Assembly (NCBI GenBank): GCA_910588535.1
Contig: CAJUOO010000059.1
Span: 1-21,755, forward strand
Reading direction: 5' to 3'
Source of the DNA: an uncultured Lachnospiraceae bacterium
GTDB lineage: Bacteria > Bacillota > Clostridia > Lachnospirales > Lachnospiraceae
DNA: 21,755 nucleotides
This document shows, one piece after another, positions 14,582 through 21,755 of this stretch. The notes beneath the pieces are model-generated. The model saw only the letters and a list, made by a program, of their open reading frames with translations, did not search any database and was not told the origin of the DNA. Within the stretch, counting starts at the first letter, position 1. Every line of letters begins with the position of its first letter. The position numbers were made by a program, and so were the translations under genes.

Positions 14582-15025
14582 ATGCAGATCTCAAGTCGAT
14601 TTACATTGGCCATTCACATTTTCGCCTGTATTGACACTTTTGGAAATAAGTATAAAGTAACCAGTGATTTTCTTGCAGGAAGTACTAATGTAAACCCTGT
14701 TATAATACGAAAGCTTTTGGGCCAACTAAAGGGGGCTGGCTTAATTCAGGTGGCGCGAGGAACCGGAGGCACTACTGTCACAAAGCCATTGGAGGAGATA
14801 ACTTTCTTAGACATATACCATGCTGTAGAATGTGTAGAAAATGGGGAATTATTTCATTTCCATGAAAATCCTAACCCAAACTGTCCTGTAGGAAAAAACA
14901 TCCATCATATTTTAGATAACAAGCTTCTTCAAATACAGAATTCTCTGGAAAAAGAACTGGCATCCATTACCCTTGCAGATGTCAAAAAAGATACAAAGAA
15001 ATACTTAGAAGGAACCGATAACTAA
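14582..15025 (+). CDS. Rrf2-family transcriptional regulator
   Basis: 147 residues, typical for Rrf2 proteins. The winged helix is at the front (MQISSRFTLAIHIFACI, then NPVIIRKLLGQLKGAGLI and the wing VARGTGGTTV), followed by the usual TFLDIYHAVE linker and a dimerisation helix. The three Cys (16, 84, 101) do not have the close C-x5-C-x5-C spacing of IscR, so an Fe-S cluster of that type is not indicated; it is closer to YwnA-like members. AAGGTGGT precedes the ATG. It is divergent from the marR-flavodoxin pair and convergent with the ABC genes, so its target is not obvious from context. Confidence 0.87.
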   Translation: MQISSRFTLAIHIFACIDTFGNKYKVTSDFLAGSTNVNPVIIRKLLGQLKGAGLIQVARGTGGTTVTKPLEEITFLDIYHAVECVENGELFHFHENPNPNCPVGKNIHHILDNKLLQIQNSLEKELASITLADVKKDTKKYLEGTDN

Positions 15026-15196
15026 ATAGGCAATTTAAACAACTATCCACATAAATAGAGAAGGCAGGGAGCATACTGATTGACGCAGGCTATGTTGGAT
15101 AGATGCCAAATTCTACTTGTGTCATTTTGGCTCTCAATCATTTCTGACACCTCATTCTTTCTCTGCAGTTGTGCTGATAGTTTCTGAAAATTAAAA

Positions 15197-15231
15197 AGGT
15201 AGCTGATTTTCTGTTAAGATAATCGCTACCT
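15197..15231 (-). terminator. Terminator of the ABC exporter operon, in a 320-bp gene-free gap
   Basis: AGGTAGC (15197-15203) pairs with GCTACCT (15225-15231) around a 21-nt loop. On the minus strand the stem runs into TTTTTAATTTT, so it ends the ABC transcript about 120 bp after its stop. The rest of 15026-15348 shows no gene. GCCAAA/TTTTGGC near 15105-15132 is a weak hairpin and may slow plus-strand transcripts from the Rrf2 gene. Confidence 0.6.
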
Positions 15232-15348
15232 AAAGGTAGACAATATTCGAAATGCACAATCCTTATCCAAACAAATATTCGCCCAATTTTTCCCTATCTG
15301 TCTCACAAAATAATTTTCGTCCTCTGGAAATATCTGTTTTTTGATAAA

Positions 15349-16143
15349 TTAGATATACAAATCTTTCTTATCAAATATTGCAATTCCTAATATATACAAT
15401 ACAATGGCACCTACTAAAAGCATCATCATTCCCACTATTGCAGAACCATCACCTTCGATAATATTATCAGGAGTAAAAAGTGTAAAGAATGTAAAATATT
15501 TTAATTTTTCCGCTTTCCCTCCTACATTTGCTAACATCTGTACGATATACATAAATGTCGGAATCCCCGCCCCAAATGCAATACTATATTTTACATCTGA
15601 GCATATACATGAAAATAAAAAACAAATACCTCCTATAAATAAATGTAAGCACAATAATCCTATATTTAACATAATTAGCTCAACTACTTTTAATTCCGAA
15701 TTACCTGCAATACTAAGCAGTTCCACTATTGTAGTATAAAATATAAGAAAGAAAATATCACTCACAAGCACTGCCATCTGTGTAAATGCAACGGTACGCC
15801 GCTTTATTGGCGCAGCTAACAGGGAAACCATAGAGCCTTTCTCTACATATTTTGCAATCAGAGAATTTCCGCGAAGTATACAAAAGACCATGGGAAATAC
15901 CAACAGTATAAATCCATAGAGATAAGACACCATAAAACCTAATAAACTTGAAGCATTTGGTTTCATACCAACAGAAGCCATCAGTTCTGGCATAACCTCT
16001 ATAAAGCTGACCAATGTTTTTGTCATTTCAGGATCATACATGCTGATAATAATAGAAACATACATGGCAATTACTGCGCAGAAAATAATCATTAGTTTTA
16101 TACTGCCTTTTATCTCCCGCCTATATAATGTCATATTAATCAT
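15349..16143 (-). CDS. ABC-2 type transporter permease
   Basis: 264 residues from 16143. The ATG overlaps the ATPase stop by 8 bp and is preceded by GGGGG. About six membrane segments are visible, starting with LMIIFCAVIAMYVSIIISM, and the C-terminus is short and charged (DKKDLYI). Its size and the loop GSMVSLLAAPIKRRTVAFTQ resemble ABC-2 exporters of the kind that work in bacitracin, lantibiotic or drug export or immunity. It pairs with the ATPase upstream; two copies of each would form the transporter. The substrate is unknown. No peptide-synthesis genes or sensor kinase lie nearby. Confidence 0.85.
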   Translation of the reverse strand: MINMTLYRREIKGSIKLMIIFCAVIAMYVSIIISMYDPEMTKTLVSFIEVMPELMASVGMKPNASSLLGFMVSYLYGFILLVFPMVFCILRGNSLIAKYVEKGSMVSLLAAPIKRRTVAFTQMAVLVSDIFFLIFYTTIVELLSIAGNSELKVVELIMLNIGLLCLHLFIGGICFLFSCICSDVKYSIAFGAGIPTFMYIVQMLANVGGKAEKLKYFTFFTLFTPDNIIEGDGSAIVGMMMLLVGAIVLYILGIAIFDKKDLYI

Positions 16144-16954
16144 ATTTTTTACCCCCATAATAATCCATAAAGATTTCTTCCAGACTTTGTTTCGTTTTAA
16201 CAGTAACCTCTAATCCATTGCATATACCATCAAAATCTCTCGCAAATGATTCAGCAGAGGCTTTATTATCGAGTGTCACTGTATATCGGCGGATATGTCG
16301 TTCACGCAATGCCGCAGTTGAATCAACAACTACCATTTTCCCTTTCTGTATAATGCCAATCTGATCACAAGTCCTCTCAACCTCTTCAAATATATGGCTT
16401 GACATTAAAATAGTTTTACCACGCTTCTTCTCCTCTGCCACTAAATCGACAAATCTGCTTTGCATCAATGGATCAAGCCCGCTGGTAGGCTCATCCAAAA
16501 TAAGTATATCTGGATTATGCATAAATGCCGCGACAATGCTAAGTTTCTGTTTCATCCCTTTACTCATCTTTTTAATCTTTCCACTTGGATTAAAGTCAAA
16601 GCGCTCCAACAGATCCCTTTGATAATTATCTGCTCCAAGCTTGCGATATTTAGTAATAAATTTTAGAAATTCTGTGCCAGACATATCATCAAAAAAACTA
16701 ATTTCACCCGGAATATAACCCAGCTTAGCCTGAATCTTATCACTTTCCTTCCAACAATCAAAACCATCAATGCTACATTTTCCAGATTTTGCTTTCAAAA
16801 ATCCCATCAAATGACGTATGGTTGTCGTCTTACCGGCCCCATTCGGACCTAAAAATCCAAATGCTTCTCCGCGCTTCACTTGAAAGGATACATCAAACAC
16901 ACCTTTTCCCCCACCATAATCGCGGACAAGGTTTTCAATTAAAATTACACCCAT
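16136..16954 (-). CDS. ABC transporter ATP-binding protein
   Basis: 272 residues. Walker A is GPNGAGKTT (36-44), the signature loop is SKGMKQK (131-137), Walker B with the catalytic Glu155 is in LILDEPTSGLD, and the switch His187 is in SSHIFEEVE. The Q-loop position reads YIPGE, with Gly where many members have Gln; this is common in ABC-2 exporters of this group. AGGAGG lies 6 bp before the ATG. The gene overlaps the permease by 8 bp. It drives export by ATP hydrolysis. The C-terminal 60 residues (SLEEIFMDYY) are typical of the BcrA/CcmA-like exporter ATPases. Confidence 0.93.
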   Translation of the reverse strand: MGVILIENLVRDYGGGKGVFDVSFQVKRGEAFGFLGPNGAGKTTTIRHLMGFLKAKSGKCSIDGFDCWKESDKIQAKLGYIPGEISFFDDMSGTEFLKFITKYRKLGADNYQRDLLERFDFNPSGKIKKMSKGMKQKLSIVAAFMHNPDILILDEPTSGLDPLMQSRFVDLVAEEKKRGKTILMSSHIFEEVERTCDQIGIIQKGKMVVVDSTAALRERHIRRYTVTLDNKASAESFARDFDGICNGLEVTVKTKQSLEEIFMDYYGGKKYD

Positions 16955-16986
16955 AGGAATCCTCCTTATATCATTTGATTCAGCAT

Positions 16987-17015
16987 TAAATATCCCTCAA
17001 TACAGTCTTTATCAA
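16987..17015 (-). promoter_or_regulatory. Candidate promoter of the ABC operon
   Basis: On the minus strand TTGATA (17010-17015) and TATTTA (16987-16992) are 17 bp apart, about 30 bp before the ATPase start. The -10 is a weak match. Confidence 0.4.
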
Positions 17016-17078
17016 CATTTGCATAGAAGTATCAAAGCTATCTACAGCTTCCACATTTTTTTAAAGATCCAAAACAGT

Positions 17079-17549
17079 TTACGGCTCTACCCGGCAATAC
17101 CTGACATTACCGATTCCTTCTGTCCATATCGCATAACATCCTGCCTCAAGCTCCATTTCAAAAATTTCCTCCATCTCTAATTCTGGATAGAAAAGACATT
17201 GAATCAACTCACTTGCTGTAACTGCCAATAACGTACCACTGGGAAGATACAAAATCTCTGATAACTCTGGAATTTCACGTCTCTTTTCAATATTCCCTTC
17301 ACATGTAACACCACTATAAAGCCATACAATCATATTGCCCTTTTCACAAAATTCTTTGATCAACTTTGTTTCTCTCGCTCTCACAGTTTCCCATTCTTCA
17401 CCCGGAAAATCATAAATAAGCTCAGATTTTCCAAATTCATCCAGTAATATTTCAAACGAACAAAGCAAGTCGAAATCCAACTCTTTCAAGCGGCTCTTAT
17501 CTATCAGAACCAATCCATCCATAATATCACAATCTAATATAAAATTCAT
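17079..17549 (-). CDS. Protein of unknown function, acidic, 156 residues
   Basis: The start at 17549 has AGGAGG 7 bp before it; a longer frame to 17606 has no ribosome site. It is soluble and strongly acidic, with many Glu and Leu. Visible pieces are MNFILDCDIMDGLVLIDKSR at the start and a region rich in LxxLPSG and Glu near 105-140, but no catalytic or binding motif that I can name. It may be a small immunity- or adaptor-like protein; this is only a guess from acidity and lone position. It stands between the ABC operon and the broken end of the insertion element, with a TATAAT at 17649-17654 as a possible -10. Confidence 0.6.
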   Translation of the reverse strand: MNFILDCDIMDGLVLIDKSRLKELDFDLLCSFEILLDEFGKSELIYDFPGEEWETVRARETKLIKEFCEKGNMIVWLYSGVTCEGNIEKRREIPELSEILYLPSGTLLAVTASELIQCLFYPELEMEEIFEMELEAGCYAIWTEGIGNVRYCRVEP

Positions 17550-17712
17550 TTTATGTTCCTCCTTCTTCGTTCTAGCTGTCATAGAACCAGCTTCTTTTCC
17601 CCACACTTCATCCTATTATCAGAAATACTGTCAAATTTACCACCATATATTATACTCCCGCCCATTTGCTATATCGCTAGAGCAATCTGCAAAGACCTGC
17701 GAACACTTCTGA

Positions 17713-18701
17713 TCATGTTTGGCTTGTATATGCAGGATTTACATACTCAACTAAAATGCCTGCTAATCTTGCTTTGTATTCTATAAATTGTGCAAGTCTA
17801 TAGAATGACCAGTTATGCAGGCTATGATTGTTTTTACGACTTGTTCTTGTCGTAGAGCGAATGTTTTGTAGCTGCTCTAATTTTATGACTTTAACATCAT
17901 GTGCTTCTGCTGTTTCTACAATATCGTGACTTATCTTATGGTCAATGTCACGCATGATGCGTTGTTCTTTGTCGTTAATACGTTTCACTGCTTTTATCTT
18001 TTTGGATGTTTGCAACCTCTTACGAAGATAAGCATAATGCCTACGTATATATTTGTTCCTACGACCATTGCCATAGAACTTCACACTACCATCCGAACAG
18101 TAACTAACAGCAGGACATTTGATACCTAAATCAATCCCCATGATATTACCATCCGTTTTAAGTTCGGGTTCCACTATTTCGTATACGATTTGAGCCACTA
18201 ATCTATGATTTTTGATGACGATACGCATCGTCCCAAACTTTGCATCAGAAAAGAAGGATTTCTGACGTTCTGTTAATTTAACAGAACGGAAATCCGCTTT
18301 GATTTGCCATTTATCATTACTGGAAATTCCATACAGTTCTCTTTCATCTTATAATTCTGATTGTTGATATAACAACAAGGCTTCCTTAATATTGGCAGAT
18401 TTGAATCTTTTATTCTAACAGCAGAGCCACGCTTTGCAAGGCTTCTATTTTTAAGAACAGCCTTATGACAAGATTTGTAGTGCTTCCTCACAATGGATTT
18501 AGCATCACGGATACACTGATTCTTCAATGCACTTGGTAGATTCGCATTTATATCAGCAGTAGTAGTCTTTGCAATCGAATGACCGCTTACAGCGTCAGAA
18601 ACAAGACGATTAACAATATCAATATACTCTGTCATGGTTTCTAGGATTAAAGTTTTCTGGTATTTCGTTGGATAAACTTTCACTGTTTCAGAAAGCTGCA
18701 T
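17713..18701 (-). pseudogene. tnpB: tnpB, RuvC-type RNA-guided nuclease, frameshifted and 3'-truncated
   Basis: TnpB of IS605 elements is an RNA-guided nuclease of about 370-400 residues. Here the reading frame is cut in two. The front part (18701-18273) encodes the N-terminal beta/helical domain and stops at ISVLLN. In another frame the protein continues with WQIKADFRSVKLTERQK and runs to 17713. That part has the RuvC Asp in GIDLGIKC and the Glu in VIKLEQLQNI. It ends at NPAYTSQT, exactly where the Cys zinc ribbon and third catalytic Asp should follow, so the nuclease is inactive. The break at NGK suggests loss of one copy of a TGGCAAA tandem pair (inference from restored frame). The start overlaps no gene and lies 12 bp after the tnpA stop. 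Confidence 0.85.
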
Positions 18702-18712
18702 CGTATCACCGC

Positions 18713-19105
18713 CTAAACATTTTTTTGGTTCTCGATATACTGTTTAATTACAGCAAGCGGGGCACCTCCAACAGTTGAAACAAAATAGCGGTTAGTCCAT
18801 AGACTGGGAAGTCTTGACTTTAACCACGGAAATTCTTCTCTTAATATACGAGATGAATAACCCTTGATTTGTTTCACTGTTTTGTGAACTCCGAATTGAG
18901 GGTCTACTTCCATAAGCAGATGTACATGGTCTGGCATAATTTCCATTTCTATGATTTCGATATTTCGTTGTTTGCATGTTTCCTGAATCAACTCCTTTAA
19001 GCGAACATCAACGCCATTTACAAAGACTGAGCGTCGATACTTTGGGCAAAAAACCACATGATACTTATAGGAATACACCACATTGTTGTTTGATTTGTAT
19101 TTCAT
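18713..19105 (-). CDS. tnpA: IS200/IS605 transposase TnpA, Y1 HUH type
   Basis: 130 residues, slightly short for the family (about 130-155) but complete in motif. It is the single-strand DNA transposase that cuts and joins at the left- and right-end hairpins. The HUH pair is His60 and His62 in MPDHVHLLMEV, and the nucleophile is Tyr123 in IKQYIENQK. YKYHVVFCPKYRR near the front is typical. No clear ribosome site precedes the ATG, which suggests weak expression. It has no frameshift, so it may still act on other copies in the genome, although this element lacks its right end. Confidence 0.9.
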   Translation of the reverse strand: MKYKSNNNVVYSYKYHVVFCPKYRRSVFVNGVDVRLKELIQETCKQRNIEIIEMEIMPDHVHLLMEVDPQFGVHKTVKQIKGYSSRILREEFPWLKSRLPSLWTNRYFVSTVGGAPLAVIKQYIENQKNV

Positions 19106-19174
19106 ATAAATATGATATAACTTAATGTTATCTAATGCAAGTATAAATTTGATAACGTTGAGGAAACGAATTAT

Positions 19175-19215
19175 CGCCGTAAAGCCCCATAGCTAAAGCC
19201 AGGGGCTTTACGGCG
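19175..19215 (-). repeat. IS605 left-end hairpin
   Basis: The arms CGCCGTAAAGCCCC (19175-19188) and GGGGCTTTACGGCG (19202-19215) form a perfect 14-bp stem with a 13-nt loop, 70 bp before the tnpA start. It is the structure that TnpA would recognise at the left end. A small TTGGT-AAAA-ACCAA hairpin (19221-19234) stands just outside. Confidence 0.8.
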
Positions 19216-19240
19216 AATATTGGTAAAAACCAAGCGAATA

Positions 19241-19282
19241 ATAAAAGAATTGTAAATTTACATAAAAGAATAGCAAATATAC
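19241..19282 (+). repeat. Two tandem 21-bp repeats
   Basis: The unit ATAAAAGAATTGTAAATTTAC (19241-19261) is followed at once by ATAAAAGAATAGCAAATATAC (19262-19282); they differ at three positions. Each spans two helical turns. They lie about 40 bp upstream of the promoter candidate for the transglutaminase-like gene, so they could be activator sites, or simple A+T-rich slippage. Confidence 0.5.
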
Positions 19283-19322
19283 ACAAACATTCAAAAATAA
19301 AACATATTATTTTGTTATTTTA

Positions 19323-19351
19323 TTGACTTAATTTTTTTTATTTGATACCAT
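19323..19351 (+). promoter_or_regulatory. Candidate promoter of the transglutaminase-like gene
   Basis: TTGACT (19323-19328) and TACCAT (19346-19351) are 17 bp apart. The -35 is good and the -10 weak, which fits a promoter that needs help from an upstream site. Translation would start about 50 bp further on. Confidence 0.4.
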
Positions 19352-19406
19352 CTTATATAGATTAAGCATTTATTCATAAAATATAGTTGGAGGTTATAAA
19401 AAACAT

Positions 19407-20315
19407 ATGCATAAGAAAATATATGAACGCTGTTTAGAAACCAGCATTTACACATATCTAGGAAAGTATAAAGAATTAATCGAATCCTTGCCGAATGATA
19501 TACCCTCCATAGGAATGTTAGTCTGTGATCAAATTACTCACCCGACTATGTATTTTACAGAGCCTTCTCTCTATTTAGAAAACACTTATTTCGGAAAATT
19601 TTCATCCTATCCAAAACATCGTTTTAAAAATGAAGACGAATTATTTATAACTGCTGTCTCAATGATTGCTGGCATTTTATATTTAGATGAATCAGGTTTT
19701 ACAAAAAATAAAGATGTGACAAAAAGAATTACTGTATCCTGCCGACAGGCTTCTGTATTATTTAGCGCCATTTTAAAAGCAAAAGGGATTCCATGTCGAT
19801 CTAGAGCTGGATATATGGACTTTGGCAATGCAGGTGATAGCTATACGGAACATTGGGTTAATGAATATTGGGATTTTAATGAAAATAAATGGATCTTAGC
19901 AGATGTTGATGGCTATTATGAATATGAAAAGCGTTTCGGTTACAGCCAATTTGATTTGCCACGCCAAAAATTTGTCACCGCTTCTGAAGCATGGCTTGGT
20001 TTAAGAAGAAATACCTTAAATAAAAAATTAGATTTTTTTGTACCAAATCTCTTGCAAGGTGCATGTGAGTACTTGCTCATGGATTTCCACGCATTGATGA
20101 ATAACGAAATCTTTTACTCTTATCAACCTTTGTATCTCCGTGATGGAGTACAGACACTGAATGAAAATGAATTGTGTGAACTTGATGATTTGGCGGAACT
20201 GCTGGCAGATCCTGATAAAAATATAGATCAAATAGAACACTTGTGGAATACAAATGAAAAATTATATAATTTAACAAACAATACACAAAATATCTACTAT
20301 GATACTTTTAGATAA
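19407..20315 (+). CDS. Transglutaminase-like domain protein
   Basis: 302 residues, no signal peptide and no membrane segment. A papain-like transglutaminase core is visible: Cys112 in SCRQASVLFSAIL, followed by KAKGIPCRSRAGY, His149 in EHWVNEYW and Asp166 in ILADVDG, which together make the usual Cys-His-Asp triad. The front (1-105) and back (190-302) are specific and unassigned. Such cytoplasmic proteins may be peptidases or amide-cleaving enzymes; the substrate cannot be told. GGAGG is 13 bp before the ATG, which is longer than usual. It is A+T-rich, sits alone between the IS end and a strong hairpin, and looks like accessory DNA. Confidence 0.75.
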   Translation: MHKKIYERCLETSIYTYLGKYKELIESLPNDIPSIGMLVCDQITHPTMYFTEPSLYLENTYFGKFSSYPKHRFKNEDELFITAVSMIAGILYLDESGFTKNKDVTKRITVSCRQASVLFSAILKAKGIPCRSRAGYMDFGNAGDSYTEHWVNEYWDFNENKWILADVDGYYEYEKRFGYSQFDLPRQKFVTASEAWLGLRRNTLNKKLDFFVPNLLQGACEYLLMDFHALMNNEIFYSYQPLYLRDGVQTLNENELCELDDLAELLADPDKNIDQIEHLWNTNEKLYNLTNNTQNIYYDTFR

Positions 20316-20441
20316 TCCATAAATATTGAATTCATACTAAATTATGTTAAAAGTATCCTGCAACTTATATTATGTAATAATATACATATGGTATTGTTTA
20401 CACTGAGTTTCTTCAATCTTACTTTGAGCTGGCTATAAACA

Positions 20442-20488
20442 AAAAGGATGATTTCTTGGCACCGTTTTAGCACCAAGAACATCCTTTT
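20442..20488. terminator. Strong two-step hairpin, likely bidirectional terminator
   Basis: AAAAGGATG (20442-20450) pairs with CATCCTTTT (20480-20488), and inside it TTCTTGG (20453-20459) pairs with CCAAGAA (20473-20479). The stem is 16 bp with a 2-nt bulge. On the minus strand it runs into TTTTTGTTT; on the plus strand it ends in TTTT. It would separate the transglutaminase-like gene from the Mrr-type gene read toward it. Confidence 0.7.
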
Positions 20489-20752
20489 CCTTAATAACAT
20501 TATTTACATCGATGCAAGCACAACGTATAAAGAACATAAACAAAAAAATATCAATTCGTTGTTCTCCACCACTCTAATTAACAAACAAGAATTTATTTGG
20601 ATTAAAAATATGATTGTATTGGATGTTACTCATTTTTTGGTCTGAGACCATTTGGCAGAGGTCTTCCATTTTTATCTTGGTTAATACATGTTGTTTTAAG
20701 ATAAAATTGTATGCAATGTGGCGTATTTTTATTTGCTTAATTTCTTGGCACC
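20451..20752. repeat. 13-bp direct repeat bounding a gene-free stretch
   Basis: ATTTCTTGGCACC occurs at 20451-20463 and 20740-20752, 289 bp apart. Between them (20489-20739) I find no gene that I can support, only A+T-rich sequence with a TGGTCT-G-AGACCA palindrome near 20639-20651. The repeats may mark the ends of a lost or degenerate small element; the first is also part of the hairpin at 20442-20488. Confidence 0.45.
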
Positions 20753-20768
20753 AGTAACAAATCAATGC

Positions 20769-21755
20769 CTAAGAATTATTTTGATTATTCAATTCTTTGG
20801 CTTCTTTTAAATCAATTTTAGCCTTATGTCCGTGTTTTTCAAGCAAAAATAACAGATTTGCCCCATTCATTAACGTTAAAGGTTTCCCCTTTGCAAATTC
20901 ATATGCATCATTTCCATAATTTGATGTTGTAACAAGAATTCCTTTTGTTGCACCCTCATTCATTACAGTTCCATATAAATCCCTAACTGCCGATACACCT
21001 ACAACATTTGTATAACGTTTTGCTTGAATAATAATTTTACCACCCCTAATTGGATCTGGATCAAATGCAATCGCATCTACACCACCATCTCTACTTGCTT
21101 GAGTAATTTTTACCTCTCCACCATTTGAATTAAATTCTTCAGCAAATACTTCACGAATTAAATTTTCAAAATCTTGCCAATCAATAGCAGCTAAGTTTAC
21201 AGACTCATCTAATTTATCAGCCACTTCATACCCATCAATAAATCTCGAATCTTCTCTGCTTATCTCTACCACAGGAGCAACTGGTGTAATTTTTGTAAAT
21301 GTTGCAGCCGATATTCCTTTTGAACTCTTAAACCATTCCTTTGAATCAATATATTCTAAATTAAGATCATTGAAACTTTCTCTTGAAACATTTACAGATA
21401 ATATATATGGTGAAATTGCCTTACCTGTTGATTTATCTATTGCATTTACTTTTCCATTAAGTACAATCGCTTCTACATTTGGATCATTTGCATCAAATAT
21501 TGCTTTTAATGTTAATAAAACAATATCATAAATTGCTTTATCATACAATTTTTTCATAAAAGCCTCTGACTGATATGATTCCTTATATTCTCCAGAAGAA
21601 TTAACATATGTTACCTTCTTTAAATTAGGCAAATTATCAACTATTGGTAACGTAATATCAACAATTAACATTTTACTATCAGGATTATATTCACACTTTA
21701 TTTCATTTTCAAATTCAAGTGGAAGATTTATTCTTTCTAACAATTCTGCATAATA
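20769..21755 (-). CDS. Mrr-type restriction endonuclease domain protein, N-terminus beyond the window
   Basis: At least 328 residues are visible; the frame stays open to the window edge. A TTG at 21743 could be read as a start but has no ribosome site, so the protein is most likely longer. Residues about 185-310 of the visible part (counted from that TTG) carry the Mrr_cat fold: AIDWQDFENLIREVF with Glu193, RDGGVDAIAFD with Asp223, and IIIQAKRY with Gln240 and Lys242, that is, the D-QxK catalytic pattern of Mrr-like nucleases. It probably cuts modified or foreign DNA. The part before it (1-150) is unassigned. The gene is A+T-rich like its neighbours to the left. Confidence 0.8.
   Translation of the reverse strand, partial: YYAELLERINLPLEFENEIKCEYNPDSKMLIVDITLPIVDNLPNLKKVTYVNSSGEYKESYQSEAFMKKLYDKAIYDIVLLTLKAIFDANDPNVEAIVLNGKVNAIDKSTGKAISPYILSVNVSRESFNDLNLEYIDSKEWFKSSKGISAATFTKITPVAPVVEISREDSRFIDGYEVADKLDESVNLAAIDWQDFENLIREVFAEEFNSNGGEVKITQASRDGGVDAIAFDPDPIRGGKIIIQAKRYTNVVGVSAVRDLYGTVMNEGATKGILVTTSNYGNDAYEFAKGKPLTLMNGANLLFLLEKHGHKAKIDLKEAKELNNQNNS

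Larger units (their letters stand above)
17713..19215 (-). mobile_element. Decayed IS200/IS605-family insertion sequence
   Basis: Read on the minus strand it has a perfect left-end hairpin (19175-19215), an intact tnpA and a broken tnpB, in the usual IS605 order. The right end is missing: tnpB stops before its zinc ribbon, and no hairpin like the left one is found between 17550 and 17713. It should therefore not move by itself. Borders are approximate, because this family makes no target duplication. Confidence 0.8.

Noticed and set aside
17640..17712. Possible remnant of the TnpB zinc ribbon after the stop (a frame with TGT TCG CAG GTC TTT GCA GAT TGC)
   Set aside because: Two Cys codons can be read only after more than one indel, and the rest does not look like the TnpB end. 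Too weak to claim.
17713..18228. Second part of tnpB as a separate gene
   Set aside because: Its coding sequence continues upstream in the same frame to about 18310 without a start, and it matches the middle and end of TnpB. It is one broken gene.
20574..20765. Minus-strand frame of 63 codons with CYWC, perhaps a transposase zinc finger
   Set aside because: Only one Cys pair, no second pair or following domain, and no ribosome site. A+T-rich chance frame is more likely.

Overview
The window looks like chromosomal DNA of a Gram-positive anaerobe of the Clostridia, most likely Lachnospiraceae. The grounds are AGGAGG ribosome binding sites before most genes, TTGACA/TATAAT promoters with 17-bp spacers, moderate to low GC, and typical gene content: a fructose PTS operon, a C. 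glutamicum AspB-like aminotransferase, a TlpA / CXXC mini-protein / polyferredoxin cassette, a NifX-like protein and an ArsR-DUF2087 regulator. The family assignment is inference from this content; species cannot be read.

Layout. Positions 1-501 hold two hairpin terminators and no supportable gene. A MATE exporter (502-1845) follows, behind a promoter region with two copies of a 31-bp repeat. A fructose operon (2116-5712, minus) is read fruK, fruA, then a DeoR-type regulator, from a strong promoter with a palindromic operator candidate. Next, on the minus strand, come an aminotransferase with a co-transcribed unknown gene (5956-7744) and a glycerol-dehydrogenase-like enzyme (8024-9124). On the plus strand are a NifX-like protein with a Cys/His-rich tail (9329-9742) and a two-gene unit of an unknown helical protein and an ArsR-DUF2087 regulator (10017-10915).

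Positions 10957-13095 (minus) hold a membrane redox cassette: a TlpA-like thioredoxin lipoprotein, an overlapping 48-residue membrane protein ending in a CXXC motif, and a membrane polyferredoxin. Then come a MarR regulator overlapping a flavodoxin-like gene (13361-14363, minus), a divergent Rrf2 regulator (14582-15025, plus), a two-gene ABC exporter (15349-16954, minus) and an unknown gene (17079-17549, minus).

Positions 17713-19215 are a decayed IS200/IS605 element: perfect left-end hairpin, intact tnpA, and a tnpB that is frameshifted and lacks its 3' end. Right of it the DNA is visibly richer in A+T: a transglutaminase-like protein (19407-20315), a gene-free stretch with a strong hairpin and a 13-bp direct repeat, and an Mrr-type restriction endonuclease protein that runs off the window edge. 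This part looks like accessory DNA.

Functional threads. The left half is sugar and intermediary metabolism. The centre is rich in redox and metal functions: polyferredoxin, CXXC proteins, flavodoxin, NifX-like, Rrf2 and ArsR. The best candidate for a poorly described system is the three-gene redox cassette, with the NifX-like protein and the ArsR-DUF2087 pair as further unknowns nearby. No rRNA, tRNA, CRISPR array or prophage was seen.
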